A stretch of DNA of 64,000 nucleotides from Stenotrophomonas sp. ZAC14D1_NAIMI4_1 (GTDB lineage Bacteria; Pseudomonadota; Gammaproteobacteria; Xanthomonadales; Xanthomonadaceae): positions 4,492,125 through 4,556,124 of the forward strand of contig NZ_CP026001.1 of assembly GCF_003086775.1 (NCBI RefSeq), read 5' to 3'. The notes beneath the pieces are model-generated. The model searched no databases. It was not told the DNA's origin and saw only the letters and a program-made list of their open reading frames with translations. Numbering within the stretch: the first letter of the stretch is position 1; each line of letters starts with the position of its first letter. Made by a program: the position numbers and the translations under genes. Positions 8,348-17,235 of the stretch are shown in pieces.

Positions 8348-8379
8348 ACGCCCTCGGACTGCACTTCCGGGGGCGTTTT
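8348..8379 (+). terminator. Intrinsic terminator in the rtcB leader
   Basis: ACGCCCTCGGA (8348-8358) pairs with TCCGGGGGCGT (8366-8376), with one T-G wobble, loop of seven bases and four T residues at the end. It lies 266 bases upstream of the first rtcB, so it either ends a small RNA or conditionally blocks entry into rtcB. Confidence 0.8.
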
Positions 8380-8405
8380 CATCTGCGTCGATACAAGGAC
8401 CCGCG

Positions 8406-8447
8406 ATGCCAGCTCTGCACTCCGCGCGGCACGCCGCCGCACACTGA
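8406..8447 (+). CDS. Candidate 13-residue peptide (MPALHSARHAAAH)
   Basis: ATG 8406 follows AAGGA with six bases between, a better ribosome site than that of the downstream rtcB. The peptide has three His and five Ala in 13 residues. It may be a translated upstream ORF or chance. No family is known. Confidence 0.2.
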   Translation: MPALHSARHAAAH

Positions 8448-8645
8448 TCCGGACACGCCTGCCGTGCCATGGCACGCGCCTGGCACAGGCGGACCGATCT
8501 GCACACTCCAGCAGCGCCCTACCCCACGACGTGTCGTCGAGGCCGGGTGCCTGCACCTTCACTTCCGCAGCGTCCGCGCTGCAACCACGGGCAGACGCCC
8601 ACGGCCGTGCCGTGGTGCCCGCCCGTGCAGGACATTCACTACGAG

Positions 8646-9866
8646 ATGGACATTCAACACAACTATCAATGGCTGCATGCCGAAGGCAGTACGCCGATCA
8701 AGGGCTGGGTGGACGGCGTTCCGCTGGAGGCCGAAGCCCACGCGCAGCTGCGCAACATCGCAGCGATCCCGTTCGTCGGGCCCTGGGTGGCGGTCATGCC
8801 CGACGTGCACCTGGGCAAGGGCGCGACCGTCGGCTCGGTGATCCCCACGCGGGGCGCGATCATTCCCGCGGCCGTGGGCGTGGACATCGGCTGTGGCATG
8901 GCCGCGGTGCGAACCACGCTGCGTGCCAACGACCTGCCCGATGACCTGCGCCAGCTGCGCAGCGGCATCGAGCGCAGCGTGCCGGTGGGCAACGGCCGCA
9001 GCGGGGAGCACCAGCGGCTGCCTGACAGCATCGGCACGCGGCTGGTGCAGTCCGGCCTGGCCGCGGGCCTGGAGCAGATCAAGGAAAAGCACCGGCGGAT
9101 CCGCACCGACAAGCTGGACTGCCAGCTGGGCACGCTGGGCGGCGGCAACCACTTCATCGAACTGTGCCTGGACGAGACCGATGCGGTGTGGGTGATGCTG
9201 CACAGCGGTTCGCGCGGCACCGGCAACCTGATCGGGACCTACTTCATCGAACAGGCGCGGCGCGAACTGGAACGCCGCGTGCTCGGCTTCCATCTGCCGG
9301 ACAAGGACCTGGCGTTCTTCATGGAGGGCGAGCCGCTGTTTGATGATTACGTGCAGGCGGTGTCATGGGCGCAGGACTACGCACGGCAGAACCGCGAGGC
9401 GATGATGGCGCGGGTGCTGGCCGAGATGCGCCAGCGCCTGCCGAAGTTCAAGCTGGCCGCGATGGCGGTGAACTGCCACCACAACTACGTGCAGAAGGAA
9501 ACGCATGCAGGGCAGGAACTGCTGGTGACGCGCAAGGGTGCGGTCAGCGCGCGCGCAGGCGAGCTGGGCATCATTCCCGGCAGCATGGGCACGCGCAGCT
9601 ACATCGTGCGCGGCAAGGGCAGCACCGACAGCTTCCACAGCTGCAGCCACGGCGCCGGCCGGGTGATGAGCCGTGGCGCGGCGCGGCAGCAGATCACCCT
9701 GGCGCAGCACCGCGAGGCCACCGCGCACGTGGAATGCCGCAAGGACAGCGGCGTGCTGGATGAATCACCGGCGGCGTACAAGTCGATCGATGATGTGATG
9801 GCCGCGCAGCGCGACCTGGTGGAGGTGGTGCACACGCTGCGCCAGGTGCTGTGCGTGAAGGGCTGA
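8646..9866 (+). CDS. rtcB: RtcB family RNA ligase (first paralogue)
   Basis: 406 residues from ATG 8646; an in-frame GTG at 8628 could add six. RtcB joins 2',3'-cyclic phosphate or 3'-phosphate RNA ends to 5'-OH ends using GTP and Mn. All key marks are present: MPDVHLGKGATVGSV, GVDIGCGM with the metal-ligand Cys at 83, GGGNHFIEL, the HSGSRGTGN block, VNCHHNYV and the SCSHGAGRVMSR block with the His that is guanylated. It is not next to rtcA or rsr; the second RtcB of this window is. A structured leader precedes it, so it is probably separately controlled. Confidence 0.92.
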   Translation: MDIQHNYQWLHAEGSTPIKGWVDGVPLEAEAHAQLRNIAAIPFVGPWVAVMPDVHLGKGATVGSVIPTRGAIIPAAVGVDIGCGMAAVRTTLRANDLPDDLRQLRSGIERSVPVGNGRSGEHQRLPDSIGTRLVQSGLAAGLEQIKEKHRRIRTDKLDCQLGTLGGGNHFIELCLDETDAVWVMLHSGSRGTGNLIGTYFIEQARRELERRVLGFHLPDKDLAFFMEGEPLFDDYVQAVSWAQDYARQNREAMMARVLAEMRQRLPKFKLAAMAVNCHHNYVQKETHAGQELLVTRKGAVSARAGELGIIPGSMGTRSYIVRGKGSTDSFHSCSHGAGRVMSRGAARQQITLAQHREATAHVECRKDSGVLDESPAAYKSIDDVMAAQRDLVEVVHTLRQVLCVKG

Positions 9867-9873
9867 TGGCTGC

Positions 9874-9896
9874 ATCCACGCATGGCGTGGATCTAC
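9874..9896. repeat. SMAG-type palindrome (ATCCACGC type)
   Basis: ATCCACGCATGGCGTGGAT followed by CTAC lies between the convergent rtcB and oxidoreductase genes. It is the same subtype as the repeats at 21304 and 21340 (GTAGATCCACGCC...). Confidence 0.75.
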
Positions 9897-9923
9897 TGCA
9901 ACAACGCGCCGTGCCCGCGCCAT

Positions 9924-10829
9924 TCAGCGCGGCACGCTGTCCTCGGCCACCAGCGCGTGGTGCACGCCGATGCCTGCACGCACGCCTTCGGCCATTGCCA
10001 GGGTGATGTTGCCGACCGTGGTCGCATCACCGGCGGCATACACGTTCGGCACCGAGGTCTGCTTCATCATGTCGACCTCCACCAGCACGCCCATCGGGCT
10101 TTCCACCAGGGTGCAGCCGAGCTGCTGCACCAGCGGCGTGGCCATCTGCTGCATCGCCGGCACGAACAGGGCGCGCTGGGCGATGCGGCGGCCGTCGGCC
10201 AGTTCCACTTCCAGCCAGGTCGGCTGCTCGCCCTGCACGCCCACCACCGGGAGGGTTTCAACCTGCACGCCGCGCTGCTGCATGGCGGCCTGCTCTTCAT
10301 CGCTGATGGGCAGGCCCTGACTGAAGAAGGTGACATTGCCCCACTCGGCGAACAGCGGCGCCTTCGCGGCCGACATCGGGTGACCGCCAAGCAGGCCAAT
10401 GGCACCGCCGCCGACTTCATAGCCATGGCAGTACGGGCAATGCAGCACGGTGCTGCCCCAGCGTTCGGCCAGGCCCGGCAGATCGGGCAACTGGTCAGCA
10501 ATGCCGGTGGCCAGCAGCAGCTTGCGGGCGGCCAGCACCTGGCCATCGGCAGTGCGCACGTCCACGCCGTCGGCGTTGGCCTGCGCGTGCACCACCTCGC
10601 CCTGCAGCCAGCGCACGGTGGGGTAGTCGAGCAGCTGCTGGCGCGCGTTCTTCAGCAGCTCGGCGCCGCTGATGCCGTCCTGCCCCAGCACGCCGTGCGA
10701 ATGGCTGGCGGCACGATTGCGCGGCAGGCCGCTGTCGATGATGGTGACCGGGCGGCGCGCACGGGCCAGGATCAGGCCGGCGGCGATGCCGGCATAGCTG
10801 CCGCCGACGATGAGGACATCAGGATTCAT
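9924..10829 (-). CDS. Thioredoxin-reductase-like FAD/NAD(P) oxidoreductase
   Basis: 301 residues. The FAD-binding site is VLIVGGSYAGIAAGL at the N terminus and the redox-active pair is CPYC in LHCPYCHGYE near residue 135, with an NADPH-binding glycine motif (GLLGGHPMSA) after it. The C-terminal AAGDATTVGNITLAMAEG closes the FAD site. This matches two-domain pyridine nucleotide-disulfide reductases close to thioredoxin reductase, but with a CPYC rather than the usual CATC, so the partner may not be thioredoxin. The start overlaps the 3' end of the Rrf2 regulator gene by 11 bases, so both are co-expressed. Confidence 0.88.
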   Translation of the reverse strand: MNPDVLIVGGSYAGIAAGLILARARRPVTIIDSGLPRNRAASHSHGVLGQDGISGAELLKNARQQLLDYPTVRWLQGEVVHAQANADGVDVRTADGQVLAARKLLLATGIADQLPDLPGLAERWGSTVLHCPYCHGYEVGGGAIGLLGGHPMSAAKAPLFAEWGNVTFFSQGLPISDEEQAAMQQRGVQVETLPVVGVQGEQPTWLEVELADGRRIAQRALFVPAMQQMATPLVQQLGCTLVESPMGVLVEVDMMKQTSVPNVYAAGDATTVGNITLAMAEGVRAGIGVHHALVAEDSVPR

Positions 10830-11274
10830 GGTGACCTTCCAGGGAACGGTGATGGGCAAGGTGGCGGGCGAAATCGGCGCCCAGCTGGTCCAGGGTGCTG
10901 GCCTGCAGGCGCGCTTCGAGCAGGCGCTGGGCCTTGCGCGCGCCGTCCTGCAGGGCCTGGTTGACCAGCTGCTGGATGGGGCAGCCACCGCCGTTGTCGC
11001 GGTTGCCGACCTGCACCAGTGGCGGCGCGCCGACGGCCAGGTAGATGTCATGCAGGCTGATCTGCGCCGCCTCGCGCGCCAGCTGGCTGCCACCGCCATG
11101 GCCGCGCGTGCTGCGCACCAGGCCGGCCTTGTGCATCTGTGCCAGCAGGCGGCGGATGACCACCGGATGGGTCGGCAGGCAGGCAGCCAGTTGTTCGGAC
11201 GTGCGCGGGCCTTCCTGGCCGACCAGGTGGGCCATCACATGCAGCGCGTCGGAGAGCGGGTTGGCGGATTTCAT
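10819..11274 (-). CDS. Rrf2 family transcriptional regulator
   Basis: 151 residues from ATG 11274. The winged helix-turn-helix spans about residues 1-80 (SDALHVMAHL, then TSEQLAACLPTHPVVIRRLL and the wing STRGHGGGSQLAREA). Rrf2 proteins such as IscR, NsrR and CymR sense Fe-S status, NO or thiols. This one has a single Cys in the sensor region (GGGCPIQQL), not the three needed to hold an Fe-S cluster, so a thiol-switch mode like YwnA-type members is plausible. It is co-transcribed with a disulfide reductase, and its own start codon lies inside a perfect palindrome, indicating autoregulation. Confidence 0.88.
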   Translation of the reverse strand: MKSANPLSDALHVMAHLVGQEGPRTSEQLAACLPTHPVVIRRLLAQMHKAGLVRSTRGHGGGSQLAREAAQISLHDIYLAVGAPPLVQVGNRDNGGGCPIQQLVNQALQDGARKAQRLLEARLQASTLDQLGADFARHLAHHRSLEGHHES

Positions 11275-11293
11275 GTAACTACGATAGTTACAT
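11273..11293. promoter_or_regulatory. Palindromic operator at the Rrf2 gene start
   Basis: ATGTAACTA-CGA-TAGTTACAT is a perfect 9+3+9 palindrome. Its left end contains the complement of the Rrf2 start codon. Rrf2 regulators bind dyads of this size, so autorepression is likely and the oxidoreductase downstream would share it. Confidence 0.75.
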
Positions 11294-11457
11294 TTAAACC
11301 CGCTGTCGAGGGTCCGCTTTCGTTCCATATGGACACATCTGTCCTATGAAACATTTTCTTCACCTCTCTAAACGCAACGGTAATGTGATCGGCTTCGCAC
11401 TTCAGAGGACTCAAGCGCGGTCGATACCGCATCGCCCCCCTTCCGTGAGTCCGCCCC

Positions 11458-13578
11458 ATGAACGCCTCCTCCCGTGCGCCGCGGCTGCAGTCGAAGCTGC
11501 TTGGTGCTGTATCCGTCGGCCTGGCCATCGTCCTGCTGTGCGCCCTCGCGGGCCTGGCATCGGCGTGGCTGAAGCTGTCCACCGAAGTGCCCGCGGAGGT
11601 CGCCCACAGCCGCGCTGCCGAGCACCTGCAGCGTGAGTTTCGCGGGCAGGTGCAGGAATGGAAGAACGTGCTGCTGCGCGGCCACGACGAGGCGCTGCGC
11701 CAGCGCCACCTGCAGGCCTTCGATGACGAAGGCAAGCGTGTGGAGACTTTGGCCAGCGGCCTGGCCACCAGCCCCGATGCGCGCACCCGCGACATGGCGA
11801 AGGCCTTCAGCGCCCTGCACGCGCAGCTGCAGAAGGACTACCACGCTGCCCTGCAGGCCTTTGCCGAAGCCGGCTACGACCCTGCCGCCGGTGACACGCT
11901 GGTACGCGGCAAGGATCGTCCGGTGGCGGCGGCGCTGGATGCGCTGGGCACGCACGCCTCGCAGGTGGCCGAAGCCGCGGTGGCCGCGCGTTCGCAGCAG
12001 GCGCGGCGCACGCTGGTGGTGTGCGCGGTGCTGACCATCACCGCAGCAGTGCTGTTGCTGGCCGGCCTGGGCTGGTGGCTGCGGCGTGCAGTGGTGCAAC
12101 CGGTGCTGGCGGTGGAAGCCGCCGCGCGCGCGGTGGCCGCCGGTGACCTGGACCATGTGGTGCAGGTGCACAGCCGCGATGAGATCGGCCGCCTGGCGCA
12201 GGCCATGCAGGCCGTGCAGGGCACCCTGCGCGACGTGCTTGCCGCACAGGCGGCGATGGCGCAGGCACACGACGCCGGCACCATCAGCCACCGCATGCAG
12301 GCCGCCGCGTTCCCCGGCGCGTACGGGCGCATGGTGGCCGACACCAACGCGCTGGTCGACGCACACATCCAGGTGAAGATGCGCGCGATCGCGGTCATGG
12401 GCCGCTATGCGGTGGGCGACCTCAGCCAGGACATGGAACGCCTGCCGGGCGAGAAGGCGGTGATCACCGAGGCGCTGGATGCGGTCAAGCACAATCTCGG
12501 CGCGATCAACGGCGAGATCCGCCGCCTGGCCGGTGCTGCGGCGGCCGGCGATTTCAGCCAGCGCGGCGACACCGCACGTTTCGAGCATGACTTCCGCGCG
12601 ATGGTCGATGGCCTGAACCAGCTGATGCAGGGAACCGAACAGAACCTGGGCGAGGTATCGGCGATGCTGCGGGCGATTGCCGATGGCCGCCTGGGCGCAC
12701 GCATGCACGGCGATTTCCAGGGCGTGTTCGCGCGCATCGCCAGCGATGCCAACACCACCGCAGCGCAGCTGGCGACCATTGTTACCGACATCAAGCACAC
12801 CTCGGGCAACATCCATTCGGCTGCCGCCGAGATTGCTGCTGGCAACAACGATCTGTCGCGCCGCACCGAACAGCAGGCGGCCAACCTGGAAGAAACGGCT
12901 GCGTCGATGGAGGAACTGACCTCCACCGTGCGCCAGAATGCCGAGCACGCGCGCCAGGCCAACCAGCTCGCGATCGGCGCGCATGGCGTGGCCTCGCAGG
13001 GCGGTGAAGTGGTCGGCCAGGTGGTGGCGACCATGGGCGCGATCGAGACGTCCTCGCGGCAGATCGCGGCGATCATCAGCGTCATCGATGGCATCGCGTT
13101 CCAGACCAACATCCTGGCATTGAACGCAGCCGTGGAAGCGGCGCGTGCCGGCGAACAGGGCCGTGGCTTCGCGGTGGTGGCCAGCGAGGTGCGCACCCTG
13201 GCGCAGCGGTCGGCGGCGGCCGCCAAGGAGATCAAGACCTTGATCGAAGCCTCGGTGGAACAGGTCGGCCACGGCGCCCAGCGCGTACGCCAGGCGGGGG
13301 ACACGATGGCCGAGATCGTGGCGTCGGTGCAGCGCGTGACCGACATCATGGCCGAGATTTCCGCAGCGTCACAGGAACAGAGCGCGGGCATCGAGCAGGT
13401 CAGCCAGACCGTCATCCAGATGGATGGCACCACCCAGCAGAACGCGGCGCTGGTGGAAGAAGCCAGTGCGGCCGCGCGCAGCCTGGAGCAGCAGGCGGAT
13501 CGCTTGATTGAAGCGGTGGATGTATTTGATCTGTCGAGTGCGGCGACGACGCAGGGCGGCTTCGCGCGCGCGGCATGA
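11458..13578 (+). CDS. Methyl-accepting chemotaxis protein
   Basis: 706 residues. TM1 is at about 17-38 and TM2 at about 183-207 ([21 protein letters not shown]), enclosing a roughly 145-residue helical periplasmic sensor of four-helix-bundle type. HAMP follows TM2 ([20 protein letters not shown]), then further HAMP-like segments (about 260-450, with [10 protein letters not shown] and [11 protein letters not shown] repeats). The signalling domain spans about 460-690, with the invariant hairpin tip [20 protein letters not shown]. The C terminus lacks an NWETF-like CheR/CheB tether. Ligand unknown. ATG 11458 is preceded by GTGAG. The gene is divergent from the Rrf2 operon. Confidence 0.92.
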   Translation: MNASSRAPRLQSKLLGAVSVGLAIVLLCALAGLASAWLKLSTEVPAEVAHSRAAEHLQREFRGQVQEWKNVLLRGHDEALRQRHLQAFDDEGKRVETLASGLATSPDARTRDMAKAFSALHAQLQKDYHAALQAFAEAGYDPAAGDTLVRGKDRPVAAALDALGTHASQVAEAAVAARSQQARRTLVVCAVLTITAAVLLLAGLGWWLRRAVVQPVLAVEAAARAVAAGDLDHVVQVHSRDEIGRLAQAMQAVQGTLRDVLAAQAAMAQAHDAGTISHRMQAAAFPGAYGRMVADTNALVDAHIQVKMRAIAVMGRYAVGDLSQDMERLPGEKAVITEALDAVKHNLGAINGEIRRLAGAAAAGDFSQRGDTARFEHDFRAMVDGLNQLMQGTEQNLGEVSAMLRAIADGRLGARMHGDFQGVFARIASDANTTAAQLATIVTDIKHTSGNIHSAAAEIAAGNNDLSRRTEQQAANLEETAASMEELTSTVRQNAEHARQANQLAIGAHGVASQGGEVVGQVVATMGAIETSSRQIAAIISVIDGIAFQTNILALNAAVEAARAGEQGRGFAVVASEVRTLAQRSAAAAKEIKTLIEASVEQVGHGAQRVRQAGDTMAEIVASVQRVTDIMAEISAASQEQSAGIEQVSQTVIQMDGTTQQNAALVEEASAAARSLEQQADRLIEAVDVFDLSSAATTQGGFARAA

Positions 13579-13627
13579 CGGTGCCGCACCGGTGCGGTGG
13601 CACGCGTGGCGTGGCGGTGTTGAATGG

Positions 13628-14046
13628 GTAGCGCCCGACCGTTGGTCGGGCGACGGCAGGATCAGTGCGGACCAACGGTCCGCACCCACCGAGGGAGCCG
13701 GTCCACACCCATCAGCCCCACCGGTAGCGCCCGACCGTTGGTCGGGCGACGGCAGGATCAGTGCGGACCAACGGTCCGCACCCACCGAGGGGGCCGGCCC
13801 ACACCCATCAGCCCCACCGGTAGCGCCCGACCGTTGGTCGGGCGACGGCAGGATCAGTGCGGACCAACGGTCCGCACCCACCGAGGGAGCCGGTCCACAT
13901 CCATCAGCCCCACCGGTAGCGCCCGACCGTTGGTCGGGCGACGGCAGGATCAGTGCGGACCAACGGTCCGCACCCACCGAGGGAGCCGGTCCACATCCAT
14001 CAGCCCCACCGGTAGCGCCCGACCGTTGGTCGGGCGATGGCAGGAT
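13628..14046. repeat. Tandem array of 96-bp units built from GTAG palindromes
   Basis: Four complete units start at 13628, 13724, 13820 and 13916, and a fifth, truncated one at 14012 runs into the end of the LysR gene. Each unit begins GTAGCGCCCGACCGTTGGTC and holds two palindromes: GCCCGACC-GTT-GGTCGGGC and TGCGGACC-AAC-GGTCCGCA. Units differ at only a few positions, so the expansion is recent. The 467-base interval between the chemoreceptor and LysR genes holds nothing else. Confidence 0.95.
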
Positions 14047-14948
14047 CAGCGCAGGTAGTCACCCTGCGCCATCACTTCGCCCAGGTGATCCAGGAACGAA
14101 CTGATGCGCGCCGACACCGCGGTGTTGCGGTAATACACCGCGTGGATCGGCTGGTAGACATCCAGCGTCTGCGCGGCCAGCACCGGCACCAGCGTGCCGG
14201 CGGCGCGATCGCGGTCGGTCACGAAGTCTGACAGGCAGGTGATGCCTACGCCTTCCACCGCCAGCCGGCGCAGGGTTTCGCCGCTGGATACGGCGATATC
14301 AGGACGCACCAGCAGCTGCCCGTCGGCATCGCCCGGCAGCGGCCAGCGGTTCAATGATTCCGGTTCGTTGAAACCGAGCAGCGTGTGCTGGCCCAATGCG
14401 GCCACGCTGGACGGTTCGCCGTGCGCGGCAAGATAGGCCGGGCTGGCCACCAGCTGCAGCCGGCAGCGTCCCAGCGCGCGCGCATGCAGGGTCGAGTCGG
14501 CCAGCGGGCCGATGCGGATGGCCAGGTCGGTGCGCCGTTCCAGCAGGTCGATGTAGCGCTCGGAGCTGTTCAATTCCAGCTGCACCTCCGGGTAGCGCGC
14601 GCGATAGCTGGCCACCAGCGGCGCGATCACGTGCAGCACGAAGGGCATGGCCGCATCCACGCGCAGCCGTCCGGCCGGGCGCTCGCGGCGGGCGGCCATC
14701 TGTTCTTCGGCCGATTCCACCGCATCGATGATCGCCCGCGCGTGGCGCAGGTAGGCCTCGCCCTCGGCGGTCAGGTGCAGGCGGCGCGTGGTGCGGGTCA
14801 GCAGGGTGGTGCCCAGCTTTTCCTCCAGCCGGCCCAGCGCGCGGCTGACGCCGGAGGGGGTCTGTCCCAGCTGTTCGGCGGCGGCGCTGATCGAGCCGCT
14901 GTCGATGACGGCCAGGAAGGCCTGCATTTCGTCGAGGGTGGTCTTCAT
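14046..14948 (-). CDS. LysR family transcriptional regulator
   Basis: 300 residues, typical LysR length. The winged helix-turn-helix covers residues 1-60 (SGSISAAAEQLGQTPSGVSR, then ALGRLEEKLG and LTRTTRRLHLT). Residues about 90-295 form the LysR substrate-binding domain (GRLRVDAAMPFVLHVIAPLV). It is transcribed divergently from the MFS transporter gene across 105 bases, so it probably controls that gene and possibly the following dkgB in response to a transported compound. Its last codons (YLR*) lie inside the truncated fifth unit of the 96-bp array, so the array has reached the coding end. Confidence 0.92.
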   Translation of the reverse strand: MKTTLDEMQAFLAVIDSGSISAAAEQLGQTPSGVSRALGRLEEKLGTTLLTRTTRRLHLTAEGEAYLRHARAIIDAVESAEEQMAARRERPAGRLRVDAAMPFVLHVIAPLVASYRARYPEVQLELNSSERYIDLLERRTDLAIRIGPLADSTLHARALGRCRLQLVASPAYLAAHGEPSSVAALGQHTLLGFNEPESLNRWPLPGDADGQLLVRPDIAVSSGETLRRLAVEGVGITCLSDFVTDRDRAAGTLVPVLAAQTLDVYQPIHAVYYRNTAVSARISSFLDHLGEVMAQGDYLR

Positions 14949-15053
14949 GCCGCCATTATTGACCAGCAGGCAAGAGTGATTGGCGTGAAGACCGGTTTTT
15001 CGGCAAAGGTGCGCCGCGCACACTGCGCGCCTTCCTTCCCTTCGGAGCCTGCC

Positions 15054-16268
15054 ATGACCCGTGGCATTCCCCTCGCCCTGCTGGCGCTGACCCTCGGCGC
15101 GTTCGCCATCGGCACCACCGAGTTCGTCATCGTCGGCCTGATCCCCACCATTGCCGCCGACCTCCACGTCAGCCTGCCCTCGGCCGGCCTGCTGGTCTCG
15201 CTGTACGCGCTGGGCGTGGCCATCGGCGCGCCGGTGCTGACCGCGCTGACCGGCCGCGTGCCGCGCAAGCAGCTGCTGGTGGCGCTGATGCTGATGTTCA
15301 CCCTGGGCAACGTCATCGCCTGGATGGCGCCGGGCTACACCTCGCTGATCGTCGCCCGCATCCTCACCGGCCTGGCGCACGGCGTGTTCTTCTCCATCGG
15401 CTCGATCATCGCCACCGCGGTGGTGCCAAAGGAGAAAGCGGCCAGTGCGATCGCCATCATGTTCACCGGCCTGACCGTGGCCCTGGTGACCGGCGTGCCG
15501 CTGGGCACCTTCATTGGCCAGCACCTGGGCTGGCGCGCGACCTTCCTGGCCGTGGCCGGGCTGGGCGTGGTGGCCCTGCTGGGTGCGCTGCTGTTCGTGC
15601 CGCGCAACGTGCCGCAGAGCGCGCCGGCCAGCTTCCGCCAGCAGCTGGGCGTGCTGGCGCAGCCGCGCCTGCTGCTGGTCTATGCGATGACCGCGCTGGG
15701 CTATGGCGGTACGTTCCTGGCCTTCACCTATCTGGCGCCGATCCTGCAGGACGTCACCGGTTTCTCGGCCAACGCGGTCAGCCTGGTGCTGCTGGTGTAC
15801 GGCGTGTCGGTGGCGATCGGCAACCTGTGGGGTGGCCGCCTGGCCGATCGCCTGGGCCCGGTGCCGGCGCTCAAGCGCATCTTCGCGCTGCTGGCCATCG
15901 TGCTGTTCGTGCTCACCTTCACCGCCTACAACACCTGGCTGATGCTGCTGACCGTGCTGGCCCTGGGCGCGGTGGCGTTCGGCAACGTGCCCGGCCTGCA
16001 GGTGTATGTGGTCAAGCAGGCGCAGCGCTATGCGCCGCAGGCCACCGACGTGGCCTCGGGCCTGAACATCGCCGCGTTCAACATCGGCATCGCCCTGGGT
16101 GCCTCGCTGGGTGGCCTGGTGGTGGAGCACATCGGCCTGATGCATACCCCGTGGCTGGGTGCGCTGGTGGTGGTGCTGGCCTATGCGCTGACCGTGCTCA
16201 GCGGCCGCCTGGACCGCCGCGATGGCGTTGACCACCGTGCCGATGGCATCACCGTGGCGGCACATTGA
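15054..16268 (+). CDS. MFS drug/sugar efflux transporter (DHA1, AraJ/YdhP-like)
   Basis: 404 residues with twelve predicted membrane helices. The opening [20 protein letters not shown] is diagnostic of the DHA1 efflux group containing AraJ, YdhP, NepI and SotB. Motif A appears as [12 protein letters not shown] between helices 2 and 3, and the antiporter motif C-like region is [17 protein letters not shown]. Export of sugars, purine nucleosides or drugs by proton antiport is the family role. Position next to a divergent LysR gene suggests substrate-induced expression. ATG 15054 follows GGAGCCTGCC. Confidence 0.88.
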   Translation: MTRGIPLALLALTLGAFAIGTTEFVIVGLIPTIAADLHVSLPSAGLLVSLYALGVAIGAPVLTALTGRVPRKQLLVALMLMFTLGNVIAWMAPGYTSLIVARILTGLAHGVFFSIGSIIATAVVPKEKAASAIAIMFTGLTVALVTGVPLGTFIGQHLGWRATFLAVAGLGVVALLGALLFVPRNVPQSAPASFRQQLGVLAQPRLLLVYAMTALGYGGTFLAFTYLAPILQDVTGFSANAVSLVLLVYGVSVAIGNLWGGRLADRLGPVPALKRIFALLAIVLFVLTFTAYNTWLMLLTVLALGAVAFGNVPGLQVYVVKQAQRYAPQATDVASGLNIAAFNIGIALGASLGGLVVEHIGLMHTPWLGALVVVLAYALTVLSGRLDRRDGVDHRADGITVAAH

Positions 16269-16356
16269 GCGGCCGTGCAATGCACCGTTGCCGGCATGCA
16301 TACGGTCCCTGCCCTACCCTTCCCGTTCACTCCTTTTCCCCCCGTTGGAGCTTTCC

Positions 16357-17166
16357 ATGACTGTCCCCGCCTTTGGTCTTGGTACCTTTCGCCTCAAAGA
16401 CCAGACCGTCATCGATTCGGTGCGCAACGCGCTGGACGTCGGCTACCGCGCCATCGACACCGCGCAGATCTACGGCAATGAAGCCGAGGTCGGCCAGGCC
16501 ATCGCCGAGTCCGGCGTGCCGCGCGACGAGATCTACCTGACCACCAAGGTGTGGATCACCGAGTTCAAGCGCGATGCGCTGCTCGCCAGCCTGCGTACCA
16601 GCCTGGAAAAGCTGCGCACCGACCACGTCGACCTGGCCCTGATCCACTGGCCCTCGCCGAATGACAAGGTGGACGTGCCGATGGAGGAATACCTGCCGGC
16701 GCTGGCCGAGGCCAAGGCGCAGGGCCTGACCCGCGAGATCGGCATCTCCAACTTCACCATCGCCCAGACCCGCAAGGCGATCGAGATCCTCGGCGCCGGT
16801 GCCATCGCCACCAACCAGATCGAGATCCACCCGTACCTGCAGAACCGCCTGCTGGTGAAGTTCCTGCAGGACAACGGCATCGCCATCACCGCCTACATGA
16901 GCCTGGCCTACGGCGAAGTGCTGAAGGATCCGGTGATCCAGGCCATTGCCGGCCGCCACCAGGCCACCCCGGCCCAGGTTGCACTGGCCTGGGCGCTGCA
17001 GCAGGGCTTTGCGGTCATCCCGTCGTCGACCAAGCGCGACAACCTGGCCGGCAACCTGGAAGCGGCCGCGATCCACCTGACCGACGAAGACATGGCGCAG
17101 ATCGCCAAGCTCGACCGCGGTCAGCGCCTCGCCAACCCGGAAGGCATCGCCCCGGCCTGGGATTGA
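16357..17166 (+). CDS. dkgB: Aldo/keto reductase DkgB (2,5-diketo-D-gluconate/methylglyoxal reductase)
   Basis: 269 residues, matching DkgB (267 in E. coli). AKR signatures: [21 protein letters not shown] with catalytic Asp and Tyr, TTKVW with Lys, and LIHWPSP with His, then [11 protein letters not shown] and a C-terminal [11 protein letters not shown] phosphate-binding block. DkgB reduces 2,5-diketogluconate and methylglyoxal with NADPH. TTGGAG precedes ATG 16357. The gene follows the MFS gene by 88 bases in the same direction and may share its control. Confidence 0.88.
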   Translation: MTVPAFGLGTFRLKDQTVIDSVRNALDVGYRAIDTAQIYGNEAEVGQAIAESGVPRDEIYLTTKVWITEFKRDALLASLRTSLEKLRTDHVDLALIHWPSPNDKVDVPMEEYLPALAEAKAQGLTREIGISNFTIAQTRKAIEILGAGAIATNQIEIHPYLQNRLLVKFLQDNGIAITAYMSLAYGEVLKDPVIQAIAGRHQATPAQVALAWALQQGFAVIPSSTKRDNLAGNLEAAAIHLTDEDMAQIAKLDRGQRLANPEGIAPAWD

Positions 17167-17172
17167 TCGGAC

Positions 17173-17234
17173 GCCGCCGGGCATCGCCCGGCGCCACCGT
17201 GGGAAACGTCCGCCGGGTCATGCCCGGCGGATCC
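17173..17234. repeat. Two SMAG-like palindromes
   Basis: GCCGCCGGGCATCGCCCGGCGC and CCGCCGGGTCATGCCCGGCGG lie between convergent dkgB and the hydrolase gene. The second abuts the hydrolase stop codon. The GTAG head is degenerate here (CCACC), suggesting old copies. Confidence 0.65.
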
Positions 17235-17235
17235 A

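Larger units (their letters stand above)
8098..8645 (+). other. 548-base leader region with no conventional gene
   Basis: Between the aldo/keto reductase stop and the first rtcB start there is no long convincing reading frame. The stretch holds a good sigma-70-like promoter, a 33-codon ORF, a three-way attenuator-like fold with an intrinsic terminator, a 13-codon ORF with a Shine-Dalgarno sequence, and a GC-rich hairpin just before rtcB. The individual pieces are listed separately. Longer frames across 8459-8645 are an out-of-register extension of rtcB. Confidence 0.6.

Noticed and set aside
11350..11457. Sigma-28 promoter for the chemoreceptor (TAAA...)
   Set aside because: A TAAA box exists near 11370, but the downstream GCCGATAA match is poor at every sensible spacing.
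13620..14046. CRISPR array
   Set aside because: The regular 96-bp period has no unique spacers; the whole unit repeats and contains SMAG-type palindromes.
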